Below are positions 1 to 7,757 of a stretch of 16,515 nt of DNA, piece by piece (within the stretch, counting starts at the first letter, position 1; each line of letters starts with the position of its first letter). Location: NCBI GenBank assembly GCA_024860865.1, contig JACRDV010000093.1:1-16515 (forward strand). Reading direction: 5' to 3'. The DNA comes from JACRDV01 sp024860865 [NCBI: Methanobacteriota archaeon]. GTDB taxonomy: Archaea; JACRDV01. Both the position numbers and the translations under genes were made by a program. The notes under the pieces were generated by a model, which was given only the letters and a program-made list of their open reading frames with translations, was not told the origin of the DNA and did no database searches.

Positions 1-608
1 ACCGTTTTAATTCCTTTTTCCACATCGATGGCGTTTTGAATTGCTTTTGCAACTTCATGATAGAAATTTGCCTTAACTTCTGCTCTAACCTTCCATTCAG
101 CTTGTTTCCCAGGAATTGACCTCTCAATTTTTCCAGCTTGGTCAATACCATATTGTCGAATTATTGCTAGATCTGCCTCTCCTTCATCCATAGTAACGAC
201 TAAAACATATGGCACTCGAACAGCTCTTTCTGCTTCTTTTAACCTTTGAAGTTGGTCCGGCTTCCAACCTTGTTCTTTCTCAATAGTTAAAACAGTTCTA
301 GGTTCAACTTCAATTGTGTGGTGAGCTCCGATTGATTCATCGCCAGCTTCAATTGTTCCAAGGATTCTAAGCCTGTTTGTGTATTTGTGAAACTCAAGAT
401 TTTTTACTCTAATTCCAAGATAAACTGGTCTTTTTTCAAAAGCTTCTGGCCTTAGCTTATCAGGTCGTTCAATTTCGACTCTGCGAAATGTCTTTGCAAA
501 AACAATATCTCCAAGCTCTATGACGTGGGATAAGTGCCATAGGTCATCCAAAGTTTGAGCTCTAACCTTTACTTTGTTATGATCTAAATCCTTTTCAATG
601 ACTCGCAT
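1..608 (-). CDS. pelA: Pelota (archaeal Dom34), N-terminal part, runs off the left edge
   Basis: mRNA surveillance factor. It enters the empty A site of a stalled ribosome and, with ABCE1, splits the subunits. Translating the minus strand from the ATG at 606-608 gives 202 codons before the window edge. The N-terminal Sm-like domain is recognisable: a start resembling MRVIEKDL, then the family signature TLDDLWHLSHVIELGD at about residues 19-34, then a basic stretch with KTFRRVEIE. A second domain begins near residue 140 with VPYVLVVTMDEGEADLAI, typical of the eRF1/Pelota central domain. No GGQ motif is visible, as expected for Pelota rather than release factor aRF1. NEMF lies 73 bp upstream on the same strand. 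No clear ribosome binding site precedes the ATG; an AT-rich TATA-like stretch near 624-636 would fit a leaderless transcript. The C-terminal domain is outside the window. Confidence 0.93.
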   Translation of the reverse strand, partial: MRVIEKDLDHNKVKVRAQTLDDLWHLSHVIELGDIVFAKTFRRVEIERPDKLRPEAFEKRPVYLGIRVKNLEFHKYTNRLRILGTIEAGDESIGAHHTIEVEPRTVLTIEKEQGWKPDQLQRLKEAERAVRVPYVLVVTMDEGEADLAIIRQYGIDQAGKIERSIPGKQAEWKVRAEVKANFYHEVAKAIQNAIDVEKGIKT

Positions 609-681
609 TTTTCTCAAACTCGCAAAATCTAATTTATTGTATTTGTCTTAATTCTAAAACAAAGTCCTATTATTAGGTTAT

Positions 682-2685
682 TTATTTTGAAATTTCACTG
701 GAACCTGGAGGAAGTGCGCGCAATAAATCATCGGCCGTTATAAACTGGTGAATTAAAGCCTTGTCAGCATCAGATGCTATTTGTAAAAAAGTGCCCAGCA
801 ACTGCTTGGCAAGTTGCGCGCGATCTATCCGACCTGGTTTTAAGGTTACCCAATATTTTGCTAGTTTCTGTATGGGTTCTACAGGACCAGCTATTATTTT
901 AGCCTCATTATCAATTTTGATTCCAATGGCTAAGCTGAGTTCGATATTGCGAATATAGTTTCTAGTCCCACGTATCATAAAAGCCCCACGAGGCAGATAT
1001 TCTCCAGGTGGAGGAGTTTTTGAAACTTGTTCAGGCTTAACCCAATAAACATCGGCGGAGAAAATTCTATGTTTCCATGTACTAGCGTAGGCTGCTGCAA
1101 ATTCAGCCGCTTCCTTGATGGTTTGTTCTTGTACTGGTTTTCCTTCTGTTTTTATTACAACAACCGGAGCTCCATGAGCATCAGAATGTAAGAAAAGATC
1201 CTCTGGTTGCATATATTTTTTAACTACCTCTTCATTAGAAGGTGCTCCTCGGCCACCAATAACTAAAAAACCATCAGATGAAATGAACCATCTTAATCTT
1301 TCAAACCATTGTACTTTTCTTTTTACTCGCTTTGTTGGGATTGCTTTCTCTATTTCAATTGCTGTTAATCCCATTTCTCTTAGTTTAGAAATTTCTCGCA
1401 AAGTAGCCTCGACTGCCTTTTGTGCTCCTAGGACTTTCTCTCTCTGCTTTTTGGCTTTTTTATAGAACTCCTGAGCATTCTCAGATAGCTTTTTTCTAAA
1501 ATCGATGTCGACTTCAACTACTTTAGCACGATCTAGGCTCTGCAGCTTAAGTAAAAGTAACCCTTGTTTGGGTTTAACTTCTTTTATTATATTTGCCTGG
1601 GGTAATGTTTTAATTTGCTTTAAGATTTCATCCCAAGACAATTTTTTCTTCGCTTCTCCAAGCCATGCTAGCAAATTTTCTATCTGAACTTTATTGTTAT
1701 AAATTAAATCTCCCATTTCTTGGAATTCAAATTCCCTCGTTTTAAATTGCTCCAAGCTTTTTTGTTGTTTTGCTAAACGTCTTTCAATATCAGCAATTTT
1801 TTCAGCAAGTTTTTGTTCTTTTAGTTTCTCAAGCCTTAGCACCTCAGTTGAGCTGAAAAATTCATCAAGGGCTTGATTGAAGTTATCGAATTGTCTTTTA
1901 GTAAAGCCAGTATATCTTGTAAGTTCAAATGGAACCACATCAAGAAATTTTTCATTTTCTAATACAATAGTTGGCATAAACTGCTTCGATTTTAAAGGCT
2001 CAAAGGTTTTTTGGATAGCTTGATAAACTATTCGTATCTCATTTGGAGTTAACTCTTGGGTGAGCTTATTCTTATCAATAGAAGCATTAGCGCATATTTC
2101 TTCAGCATAAAGACCTCCAATATTGAATTGCGTAGCTAAACAGCGAACTAAATCAGTTTTGCTAGCTTTAAAAAGCGAGGACAATCCTTCGAGTGTAATT
2201 TCAAGTGGATTAAGTTTACTTGGTGGATAACGATATTTTTCACCAGGATGAATTGTCCTATCCTTAAAGCGTTGGATTTTAAGTGATTGGATAATAGAAT
2301 AATCTGAAGTTGTTAAAACAATGTTGCCTCGGCTAAACAGTTCATTAATTAAAATATATTCTGCCTCACGTGAAAATTTAAGCTCTACAATTCGATCAAA
2401 ATCGAATTGGGTAATATCGATTAATCTAGCATTATCTAGATATTTTCTAAGTCCCATTGAAAAGTTGGTTGGAGTTATAGGAGCTGGTCTTGGATATTGA
2501 GTTATGTGGAGACGTTTACTCGCCTCTATAACCAAGTCTATAGTGCCTAACCCAACTTGATAAAGGCGGATTAAAATTTCATTCTCAGCAGTTTGATATA
2601 CTTTCTCAACTCTCGCGCCGATAAGTTTATCTTTTAATTCCTTTACAATAACCGAAACATCAACGCTGCTTACTTCAGTCTTCAT
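682..2685 (-). CDS. rqcH: RqcH/NEMF/Rqc2 family ribosome quality-control protein (NFACT)
   Basis: Binds large ribosomal subunits blocked by peptidyl-tRNA and, in characterised homologues, recruits tRNA to add a C-terminal tail to the stalled chain. 667 residues in the full NFACT order: NFACT-N (about 1-180), helix-hairpin-helix-like segment (about 180-240), coiled coils (about 282-325 and 400-440) and NFACT-R (about 460-580, with WFISSDGFLVIGGRGAPSNE and EDLFLHSDAHGAP). The residues needed for tail synthesis in yeast Rqc2 and Bacillus RqcH are present: Asp9 in SSVDVS and the Asp97-Arg98 pair in FDFDRIVELKF. This suggests an active tailing enzyme; the activity is inferred. Start: ATG at 2683-2685, with GGTG (minus strand, near 2693-2696) about 7 nt upstream, which fits an archaeal ribosome binding site. 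That site lies inside the divergent EMC6-like gene. Confidence 0.95.
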   Translation of the reverse strand: MKTEVSSVDVSVIVKELKDKLIGARVEKVYQTAENEILIRLYQVGLGTIDLVIEASKRLHITQYPRPAPITPTNFSMGLRKYLDNARLIDITQFDFDRIVELKFSREAEYILINELFSRGNIVLTTSDYSIIQSLKIQRFKDRTIHPGEKYRYPPSKLNPLEITLEGLSSLFKASKTDLVRCLATQFNIGGLYAEEICANASIDKNKLTQELTPNEIRIVYQAIQKTFEPLKSKQFMPTIVLENEKFLDVVPFELTRYTGFTKRQFDNFNQALDEFFSSTEVLRLEKLKEQKLAEKIADIERRLAKQQKSLEQFKTREFEFQEMGDLIYNNKVQIENLLAWLGEAKKKLSWDEILKQIKTLPQANIIKEVKPKQGLLLLKLQSLDRAKVVEVDIDFRKKLSENAQEFYKKAKKQREKVLGAQKAVEATLREISKLREMGLTAIEIEKAIPTKRVKRKVQWFERLRWFISSDGFLVIGGRGAPSNEEVVKKYMQPEDLFLHSDAHGAPVVVIKTEGKPVQEQTIKEAAEFAAAYASTWKHRIFSADVYWVKPEQVSKTPPPGEYLPRGAFMIRGTRNYIRNIELSLAIGIKIDNEAKIIAGPVEPIQKLAKYWVTLKPGRIDRAQLAKQLLGTFLQIASDADKALIHQFITADDLLRALPPGSSEISK

Positions 2686-2690
2686 TCTTT

Positions 2691-2972
2691 ATGCACCGGG
2701 GAATTAATGTGGATGCAGAAACTAAAACAATAGCATTGCATTCAATCAGTGGGTTTATAGCAGGTATTCTTTGCGTTATAGTTAAAACAAATTGGGTTGG
2801 AGCATTGCTTGCGTTTGGAATATTAGCTCTTTCGATATTTATTACTACTCGTGTACTGAAAATATCCACTGAAACGCTTGGTGGCAGCACTATGAGTTGG
2901 GTAGGTAATGCAATATGGCCCTTTTTGTCTATTTGGTTGGTAACGTGGATTTTATTGTATAACTTAATGTAA
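2691..2972 (+). CDS. EMC6-like small three-helix membrane protein
   Basis: 93 residues with three hydrophobic segments: about 18-33, 36-54 and 72-92. The pattern resembles EMC6, a core subunit of the ER membrane insertase complex that pairs with the Oxa1-type subunit EMC3. The first helix opens with SGFIAGIL, much like the SG-x-x-AGIL opening of eukaryotic EMC6, and the last helix (FLSIWLVTWILLYNLM) resembles its Tyr-rich C-terminus. Archaea carry EMC3-like (DUF106) proteins and short EMC6-like partners, so a role in membrane protein insertion is plausible but inferred. The ATG is 5 bp from the NEMF start on the other strand. An alternative GTG start at 2709, with GGGG about 8 nt upstream, would give 87 residues and leave more room for promoters. 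It could also be an unrelated small membrane protein. Confidence 0.72.
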   Translation: MHRGINVDAETKTIALHSISGFIAGILCVIVKTNWVGALLAFGILALSIFITTRVLKISTETLGGSTMSWVGNAIWPFLSIWLVTWILLYNLM

Positions 2973-3023
2973 GGCCATTGAGAAATGGTAGATTAAAAAC
3001 TTTAGACCAGTAGAACAAAATCC

Positions 3024-3048
3024 ACTTTTAAAAAGATATTTTAAAAGT
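3024..3048. promoter_or_regulatory. Perfect 10-bp inverted repeat upstream of ABCE1, with TATA-like core
   Basis: Arms ACTTTTAAAA (3024-3033) and TTTTAAAAGT (3039-3048) are exact reverse complements separated by AGATA. The right arm lies about 47-56 nt before the ABCE1 ATG. As a TATA box it would place transcription start near 3068-3072, leaving a leader of about 25 nt that contains the GGGGGT ribosome binding site at 3084-3089. It could equally be a hairpin terminator for the EMC6-like gene or an operator. Confidence 0.45.
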
Positions 3049-3094
3049 TGACTTTCTAAAGAATATTGTAATTACATCATTATGGGGGTAGTTT

Positions 3095-4894
3095 ATGCCG
3101 CGCATAGCTGTTATTGACCGCAATCGATGTCAGCCAAAAAAATGCGGCACTGAGTGCATTAAATACTGCCCCAGAGTAAGAGCAGGTGATGAGACAGTAA
3201 AGTTTGCTGAAGATGGTAAACCTATCATCATCGAAGAACTTTGTCCTGGCTGTGGGATTTGCACTCATAAATGCCCATTTGAAGCAATAATGATCATAAA
3301 TTTGCCAGAAGAGTTAGCTGAAGATTGCATCCATCAATATGGACCTAATGGTTTTCGGCTATATAGGTTGCCAATTCCAAGGTTTAGCAGTGTTACAGGT
3401 ATTATCGGACCTAATGGAGTTGGAAAAACAACAGCTATCCGAGTTCTAGCCGGGGAGGTTAAGCCTAACCTTGGAAGGTTGAAGGAGAAACTAAAATGGG
3501 ATGATATTATTCAAATTTTTTCTGGTACAGAATTACAAAATTATTTTACTAAGTTGGTCAACAAGCGCATTAAAGTGGTCCATAAACCACAAGAAGTAGA
3601 TAAACTTCCCAGGGCTGTGCGTGGAGTAACTCACAAATTGCTTGAAAGGGTCGATGAAAGAGGAATTGTAAAAGATTTAATTGATAAACTTCAGCTAAAA
3701 GAAGTGCTTGATAGAAAGCTTTCTCAGCTCAGCGGAGGAGAACTGCAGCGAGTTGCAATTGCAGCAGCTATTGCAAAGGAAAGCGATGTAATAATTTTTG
3801 ATGAACCTTCAAGCTACTTAGATATATACCAGCGTTTAAATACAGCTAAGGTAATTAGAGAGCAAGCATTATCTGGCAAAGCAGTAATTGTAATTGAGCA
3901 TGATTTAGCAGTTTTAGATTATCTTTCAGATTATGTTCATGTTATGTATGGTCAACCTACCGGATATGGTGTAGTTAGCAGCCCAAAGAGCGTGAGAGTT
4001 GGAATTAATGTATATTTGCAAGGCTATCTTAAAGAAGAAAATATCAGATTTAGAAAAGAGCCAGTTAAATTTGAGGTTAGACCCCCAACCGAGCGTTGGG
4101 AAGGCGAGACGCTAGTTCGTTTTAAAAATATTGTAAAACGGTATGAAGGATTTGAAGTTAAAGTCGAGCAAGGGGAAGTTTGTAAGGGCGAAGTTATTGG
4201 CGTTCTTGGCCCAAATGCAACTGGAAAAACTACTTTTGCAAGAATTCTTGCAGGCGAAATCAAACCAAATAAAGGAACTGTTGACAAAACTGTTACTATA
4301 GCTTACAAACCGCAGTATATTACAACCAAGATCGATGAACCCGTGGCTGAATATCTCAGGAAAGCGAATCCAGATAAATTTGGCACAAGTATATACAATA
4401 CAGAAATTTTAAGACCTCTTGACATTAAACCACTTTACGATAGATTGTTATCCGAACTTAGCGGAGGAGAACTCCAACGGGTTGTAATTGCAGCGACTTT
4501 GAGCAAAGACACCCAATTTTATTTACTTGATGAACCATCTGCACATCTTGATGTTGAACAAAGGATGGCTGTTGCGAAAGTCATTAGAAGAATTGCCGAA
4601 AAACGCGAAGCTGGCGCTATGGTTATTGACCATGATATTTTGTTTTTGGACTATATAAGTGATAGGCTGATGGTATTTTTAGGTAAGCCGGGTATAACCG
4701 GAGATGCATTTGGGCCATTTGATCTAAGGACCGGTATGAATACGTTTCTAAAAGAGGTTGGAGTAACATTTAGGAGAGATGAAACTACAGGGCGCCCTCG
4801 CGTAAACAAAGCCGATAGCTACTTAGATAGAGAGCAAAAAAGGTTGGGAGAATATTATTATACGGTTATAACCCCTGAGAAGAGCGAGGCATAG
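3095..4894 (+). CDS. abcE1: ABCE1 (Rli1) ribosome recycling ATPase
   Basis: Iron-sulfur ABC ATPase that splits ribosomes after termination or after Pelota-mediated rescue. 599 residues, normal for the family. The N-terminal ferredoxin-like domain carries eight cysteines in two sets: Cys12, 17, 21, 25 and Cys50, 53, 56, 60, enough for two [4Fe-4S] clusters. The first nucleotide-binding domain has Walker A GPNGVGKTT (105-113), signature LSGGELQR (212-219) and Walker B IIFDEPS (about 233-239). The second has GPNATGKTT (372-380), LSGGELQR (455-462) and LLDEPS (about 477-482). The helix-loop-helix insertion typical of ABCE1 falls between Walker A and signature of domain 1. All catalytic motifs look intact. 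A GGGGGT stretch 5-6 nt before the ATG supports the start. The stop is 4 nt from a small downstream gene, so the two are probably cotranscribed. Confidence 0.98.
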   Translation: MPRIAVIDRNRCQPKKCGTECIKYCPRVRAGDETVKFAEDGKPIIIEELCPGCGICTHKCPFEAIMIINLPEELAEDCIHQYGPNGFRLYRLPIPRFSSVTGIIGPNGVGKTTAIRVLAGEVKPNLGRLKEKLKWDDIIQIFSGTELQNYFTKLVNKRIKVVHKPQEVDKLPRAVRGVTHKLLERVDERGIVKDLIDKLQLKEVLDRKLSQLSGGELQRVAIAAAIAKESDVIIFDEPSSYLDIYQRLNTAKVIREQALSGKAVIVIEHDLAVLDYLSDYVHVMYGQPTGYGVVSSPKSVRVGINVYLQGYLKEENIRFRKEPVKFEVRPPTERWEGETLVRFKNIVKRYEGFEVKVEQGEVCKGEVIGVLGPNATGKTTFARILAGEIKPNKGTVDKTVTIAYKPQYITTKIDEPVAEYLRKANPDKFGTSIYNTEILRPLDIKPLYDRLLSELSGGELQRVVIAATLSKDTQFYLLDEPSAHLDVEQRMAVAKVIRRIAEKREAGAMVIDHDILFLDYISDRLMVFLGKPGITGDAFGPFDLRTGMNTFLKEVGVTFRRDETTGRPRVNKADSYLDREQKRLGEYYYTVITPEKSEA

Positions 4895-4898
4895 ATAC

Positions 4899-5015
4899 AT
4901 GGGCAAACTAAAAAAGCGCAAGCTTGAGAAAAAGGGCTCTGAAAAGCAAAAGGGCAGAAATGAGAAACTTTTAGAGCAAGAAATGAAAGAGCTTAAAGAA
5001 AAACTTTCAAGTTAA
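4899..5015 (+). CDS. 38-residue highly basic protein downstream of ABCE1
   Basis: Small open frame beginning 4 nt after the ABCE1 stop. It reads MGKLKKRKLEKKGSEK and continues with a predicted charged helix ending EMKELKEKLSS. About a third of the residues are Lys or Arg, and the charged spacing suggests an RNA- or ribosome-binding helix. GAGG at 4886-4889, about 9 nt before the ATG, could serve as ribosome binding site. It ends 23 nt before the stop codon of the convergent KaiC-like gene. I do not recognise a family. The tight spacing suggests translation from the ABCE1 transcript and a link to ribosome recycling, which is inference. It could be a chance frame in Lys-rich sequence. Confidence 0.6.
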   Translation: MGKLKKRKLEKKGSEKQKGRNEKLLEQEMKELKEKLSS

Positions 5016-5038
5016 TAAAGATTACTCTTTTAATTAAA

Positions 5039-6028
5039 TTATTTTTTTAAAGGAGTGGCGTGCCTCAATATAATGCCCTGTTTCTTATTTATAACAAATT
5101 GAACAATTCCAGTGGTATGGTCTGTTCTCAGCATTTTGCAAATTCTTAAATATCGATTTAGTTTTTTGCGTTCCTCAACGAGTAAGAGCTCAATTATTCC
5201 ATCCTCAAAGAAAGCAAGATGGGGCATTATATCATCATAAACCCCCTTATGAAAAACATGCAGTCCTAATATATTGCTGGCGCTAAATCTAGCTTTTCGC
5301 GTTTTAATAAAATCAACTGCTGGCTTAGTTTCCATTTGAGCAAGCATTTCATTTATCGAATCTATTACATAAACCCCTTTTGTTGCTTTCCCTCCTCCAA
5401 CTTCACCCCAAACATGTTCAAAGGCTTTTGCCCATTGGAGATGGTCACGAGGATTTTCAATAAAATATTCGACAGTTGATTTAGGAGGTGCTCCAGTTCT
5501 CCACGAAAAAGCATCGATAAATCGAAATTGATTTTCAGCTTCAAAACTTGAAACGTTCCAACCAAAACGCTCCATGTTTTTTCTAATTTGTAATGGGGGT
5601 TCATCAAGTGCAATATAAATGCAAGGATCGCCTTGTTTTAACCGCGCATAAATAATTTGTTGGCAAAATATAGATTTCCCAACCCCAAGATCACCAACTA
5701 CCAATATGCTTGCTCCTTTAGGAATTCCTCCTTCAATTAAATCGTCAAGTCTTGAGACTCCTGTTTTTACTCTTTCAATTTTTGCTTCAATTGCTTGAAT
5801 TAACTCTTGTTTAGTAGGTAAACCTGTAAATCTAATAGTTCCATCAATAATAATAGTTGGAACTTTTTTTATATCGTAGCGCAATGCTTCCTTAGGATCC
5901 TTCAAAAGGTCATAAACTTTAACCTCTACCTGATCTTCAAAAGTTTTAGCGATATCGTTCACTAGACTTAATGCTTCTGGGGAAGCAACATCTATTTCTG
6001 ATTTAAAAACTTCCAGTAAAACAGCCAT
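5039..6028 (-). CDS. KaiC/RadA-like ATPase fused to an N-terminal thioredoxin-fold domain lacking CXXC
   Basis: 329 residues, two domains. Residues 1-85 form a glutaredoxin/thioredoxin-like fold: beta strand VLLEVFKS, helix, second strand VEVKVYDLL, and the cis-proline signature KKVPTIIIDG (54-63). The segment where archaeal glutaredoxins have CPxC reads DVAS (13-16), so both redox cysteines are gone. Residues 86-329 are a single KaiC-like RecA domain: entry motif KTGVSRLDDLIEGGIPKG, Walker A GDLGVGKS (112-119), acidic LDEPP following the next strand (141-145), and Walker B VYVIDS (219-224). The first domain probably serves as a protein-binding or regulatory module for the ATPase; substrate and partner are unknown. 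Single KaiC-domain proteins in archaea are linked to motility, signalling or DNA functions, and nothing nearby decides between these. The aminotransferase lies 70 bp upstream on the same strand. Confidence 0.88.
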   Translation of the reverse strand: MAVLLEVFKSEIDVASPEALSLVNDIAKTFEDQVEVKVYDLLKDPKEALRYDIKKVPTIIIDGTIRFTGLPTKQELIQAIEAKIERVKTGVSRLDDLIEGGIPKGASILVVGDLGVGKSIFCQQIIYARLKQGDPCIYIALDEPPLQIRKNMERFGWNVSSFEAENQFRFIDAFSWRTGAPPKSTVEYFIENPRDHLQWAKAFEHVWGEVGGGKATKGVYVIDSINEMLAQMETKPAVDFIKTRKARFSASNILGLHVFHKGVYDDIMPHLAFFEDGIIELLLVEERKKLNRYLRICKMLRTDHTTGIVQFVINKKQGIILRHATPLKK

Positions 6029-6098
6029 TTTCTAATCACTTAATTACAAAATAGCAAAGTCGGCAAATAACTTTTTGGTAAACAGTTGTATACTGATT

Positions 6099-7286
6099 TT
6101 AAACCGAGAAAAAAAGATTATTATTCAATTCATTCATAGCTTTTGGAAATGCTTCAGCGAACTTCTCTACATGTTTTGTTGGTATTGAAAAACTAACTCT
6201 TAAATAACGATGGCCAAATCGCTTGCTTGTATAACTCCCTTCTCTGGTAAATATATTGTATTTTTCAAGCAAATGGCTCATTATATCGATTGGGCGAATA
6301 CCAGTGTCGAGGAGGTCTATTACAAACATGCTAGCTTGTGCTGGATAAATTGGCAAAAATGCTTTCGGTACTTTTTCAACAGCATCTTTAATTAATTTCT
6401 GATTCTCACGGGTTTCTTTTTTAATTAAAGGCAACCATACTGGCTTAGTTTTTAATGCAGCTAGGGCGACCCTTTGAGAAAGGAAATTTGTTCCCAAATC
6501 ATTTATTATAAAATTTTTAGCATTATTAACCATTTCTTTTAAACTGACAATTGCTCCAATTCTCAAACCTGCTAGAGCATAACTTTTTGAAAAGCTGTAA
6601 ATTGTAAAAGTCCGCTCTGGAGCATATTTTGCCGCTAAGGCATGTTTGTCTGAAAAATCTCGATAAGTAACATCATGTATTATGATTAAGTCATGCTCCT
6701 TTGCAATATCTGCGAAAGCTTTGATTTCATCTTCAGTATGAGCATATCCCAATGGATTTAATGGATCCACCAATATCAATAATTTTGTATTTTCTTTAAT
6801 TTCACCTTTAACTGCTTCGGGTTTAAGTCTATAGTTTAGTTCAGGAGAATATATTGGAACATAACTTACGTGCCCGCCCCATCTCTCAACAAATTTTCCG
6901 ATTATCATATACCCCGGGTCACTTATTATCGCATGGTCACCAACTCTGATAATAGAACTAACAACTATATGGAGCCCTTCAGTTCCTCCAGAAGTTATTA
7001 AAACATCATGATCGGGTAACTTTAGATCTTGTGCAATTGCTTCGCGAAGTTCAGAGAAGCCGCCAGGAGGCGGGTATTTTTGGAACTCACTGTTTTCAAT
7101 AACTTTGAGAGCTGCATTTTTAATCTCTTTATTAATTTCAAGGTGGTTTGTGTTTTGTCCCATCCAAATTATATTTTTACTCGCAATGAGATATTCCCAC
7201 ATTTCATCTTGGCTTTTAAAACGCTCAACAAGTGGTTTAGGTAAAGTTGCTTCGGACTCCTTTAAAGTTGTTTCAGATTTTTTCAT
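6099..7286 (-). CDS. PLP-dependent class I/II aminotransferase
   Basis: Fold-type I aminotransferase of the aspartate aminotransferase superfamily. Counted from a TTG at 7308-7310 (403 residues), the landmarks are: substrate-side YPPPGGFSELREAIA (79-93), cofactor-loop TSGGTEGLH (106-114), DPLNPLGY with Asn185, Asp213 and Tyr216 in IIHDVTYRDF, Schiff-base Lys242 in YSFSKSYALAGLRIG, Arg250, and the C-terminal carboxylate-binding Arg in YLRVSFSIP. All PLP-binding positions are present, so it should be active; the amino donor cannot be read from sequence. I place the start at the ATG 24 nt inside (7284-7286, 395 residues) because the TTG has its GGAG only 2 nt away. A GTG at 7293-7295 is also possible. 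The N-terminal 20 residues are Lys/Glu-rich and poorly conserved looking. Confidence 0.9.
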   Translation of the reverse strand: MKKSETTLKESEATLPKPLVERFKSQDEMWEYLIASKNIIWMGQNTNHLEINKEIKNAALKVIENSEFQKYPPPGGFSELREAIAQDLKLPDHDVLITSGGTEGLHIVVSSIIRVGDHAIISDPGYMIIGKFVERWGGHVSYVPIYSPELNYRLKPEAVKGEIKENTKLLILVDPLNPLGYAHTEDEIKAFADIAKEHDLIIIHDVTYRDFSDKHALAAKYAPERTFTIYSFSKSYALAGLRIGAIVSLKEMVNNAKNFIINDLGTNFLSQRVALAALKTKPVWLPLIKKETRENQKLIKDAVEKVPKAFLPIYPAQASMFVIDLLDTGIRPIDIMSHLLEKYNIFTREGSYTSKRFGHRYLRVSFSIPTKHVEKFAEAFPKAMNELNNNLFFSV

Positions 7287-7344
7287 ATTTTTCACGCTAC
7301 CTTTTGACAAAACTCCGCGGTATTTTTGATAATTAAACGGTAGG

Positions 7345-7690
7345 AAAGTGATTAATTCTATAAATAGTTTGTCGTCTCATGTATTCCCCGTATCTGCTAC
7401 AAAAAGATGCTTGCCATAACTGAAGACTCCCTGAGGCATGTCAATCTAGAAAGTTTAGGTATGCTAAATATATTTGGATATTTGTCTATCTCCCAAGACC
7501 TGATTTCAAAATCAGCTGTTGACCATTTCTCGTTGGTATAGAATTCCAAATTAACACCCGGTTATTTCTTGCATCCGAAACTACATTTTTTTTCAACTTA
7601 GCACCTGATTTCTTTGTATAGCCTTTGGTCGAGAGTCTTGGCGTCGTGTTGAATTGAGCATCGAAAAAATTTTTAAAAATAACTAAACAA
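7345..7690 (-). pseudogene. Decayed NHL-repeat beta-propeller gene fragment
   Basis: The gap 7311-7757 has no intact gene but keeps clear protein traces on the minus strand. At 7516-7584 the translation reads VVSDARNNRVLIWNSIP followed by TRNGQ, a near-consensus NHL repeat. At 7380-7442, in another frame, it reads DMPQGVFSYGKHLFVADTGN, the start of the next repeat. The two are about 60 codons apart, close to the repeat period of such propellers. Between them the frame shifts right after NGQ (ADF continues in a second frame) and stops intervene; after the second unit comes a TAG where the repeat normally has Trp before Asn. Upstream, an open frame without a start codon extends to about 7685. 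Several frameshifts and stops over about 340 bp make a functional product very unlikely. Confidence 0.75.
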
Positions 7691-7757
7691 AAGTTTAAAA
7701 GAATTTTTACATAGAATTTTTTGCACTTTTATACTCTGGATCTATTAGACGTGTGCT

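Noticed and set aside
7503-7516. Short inverted repeat on the minus strand looking like an anticodon arm with anticodon TGA, followed by a variable-arm-like hairpin (possible tRNA-Ser)
   Set aside because: No T arm with GGTTCRA, no matching acceptor stem, and the same bases read as an NHL-repeat protein remnant.
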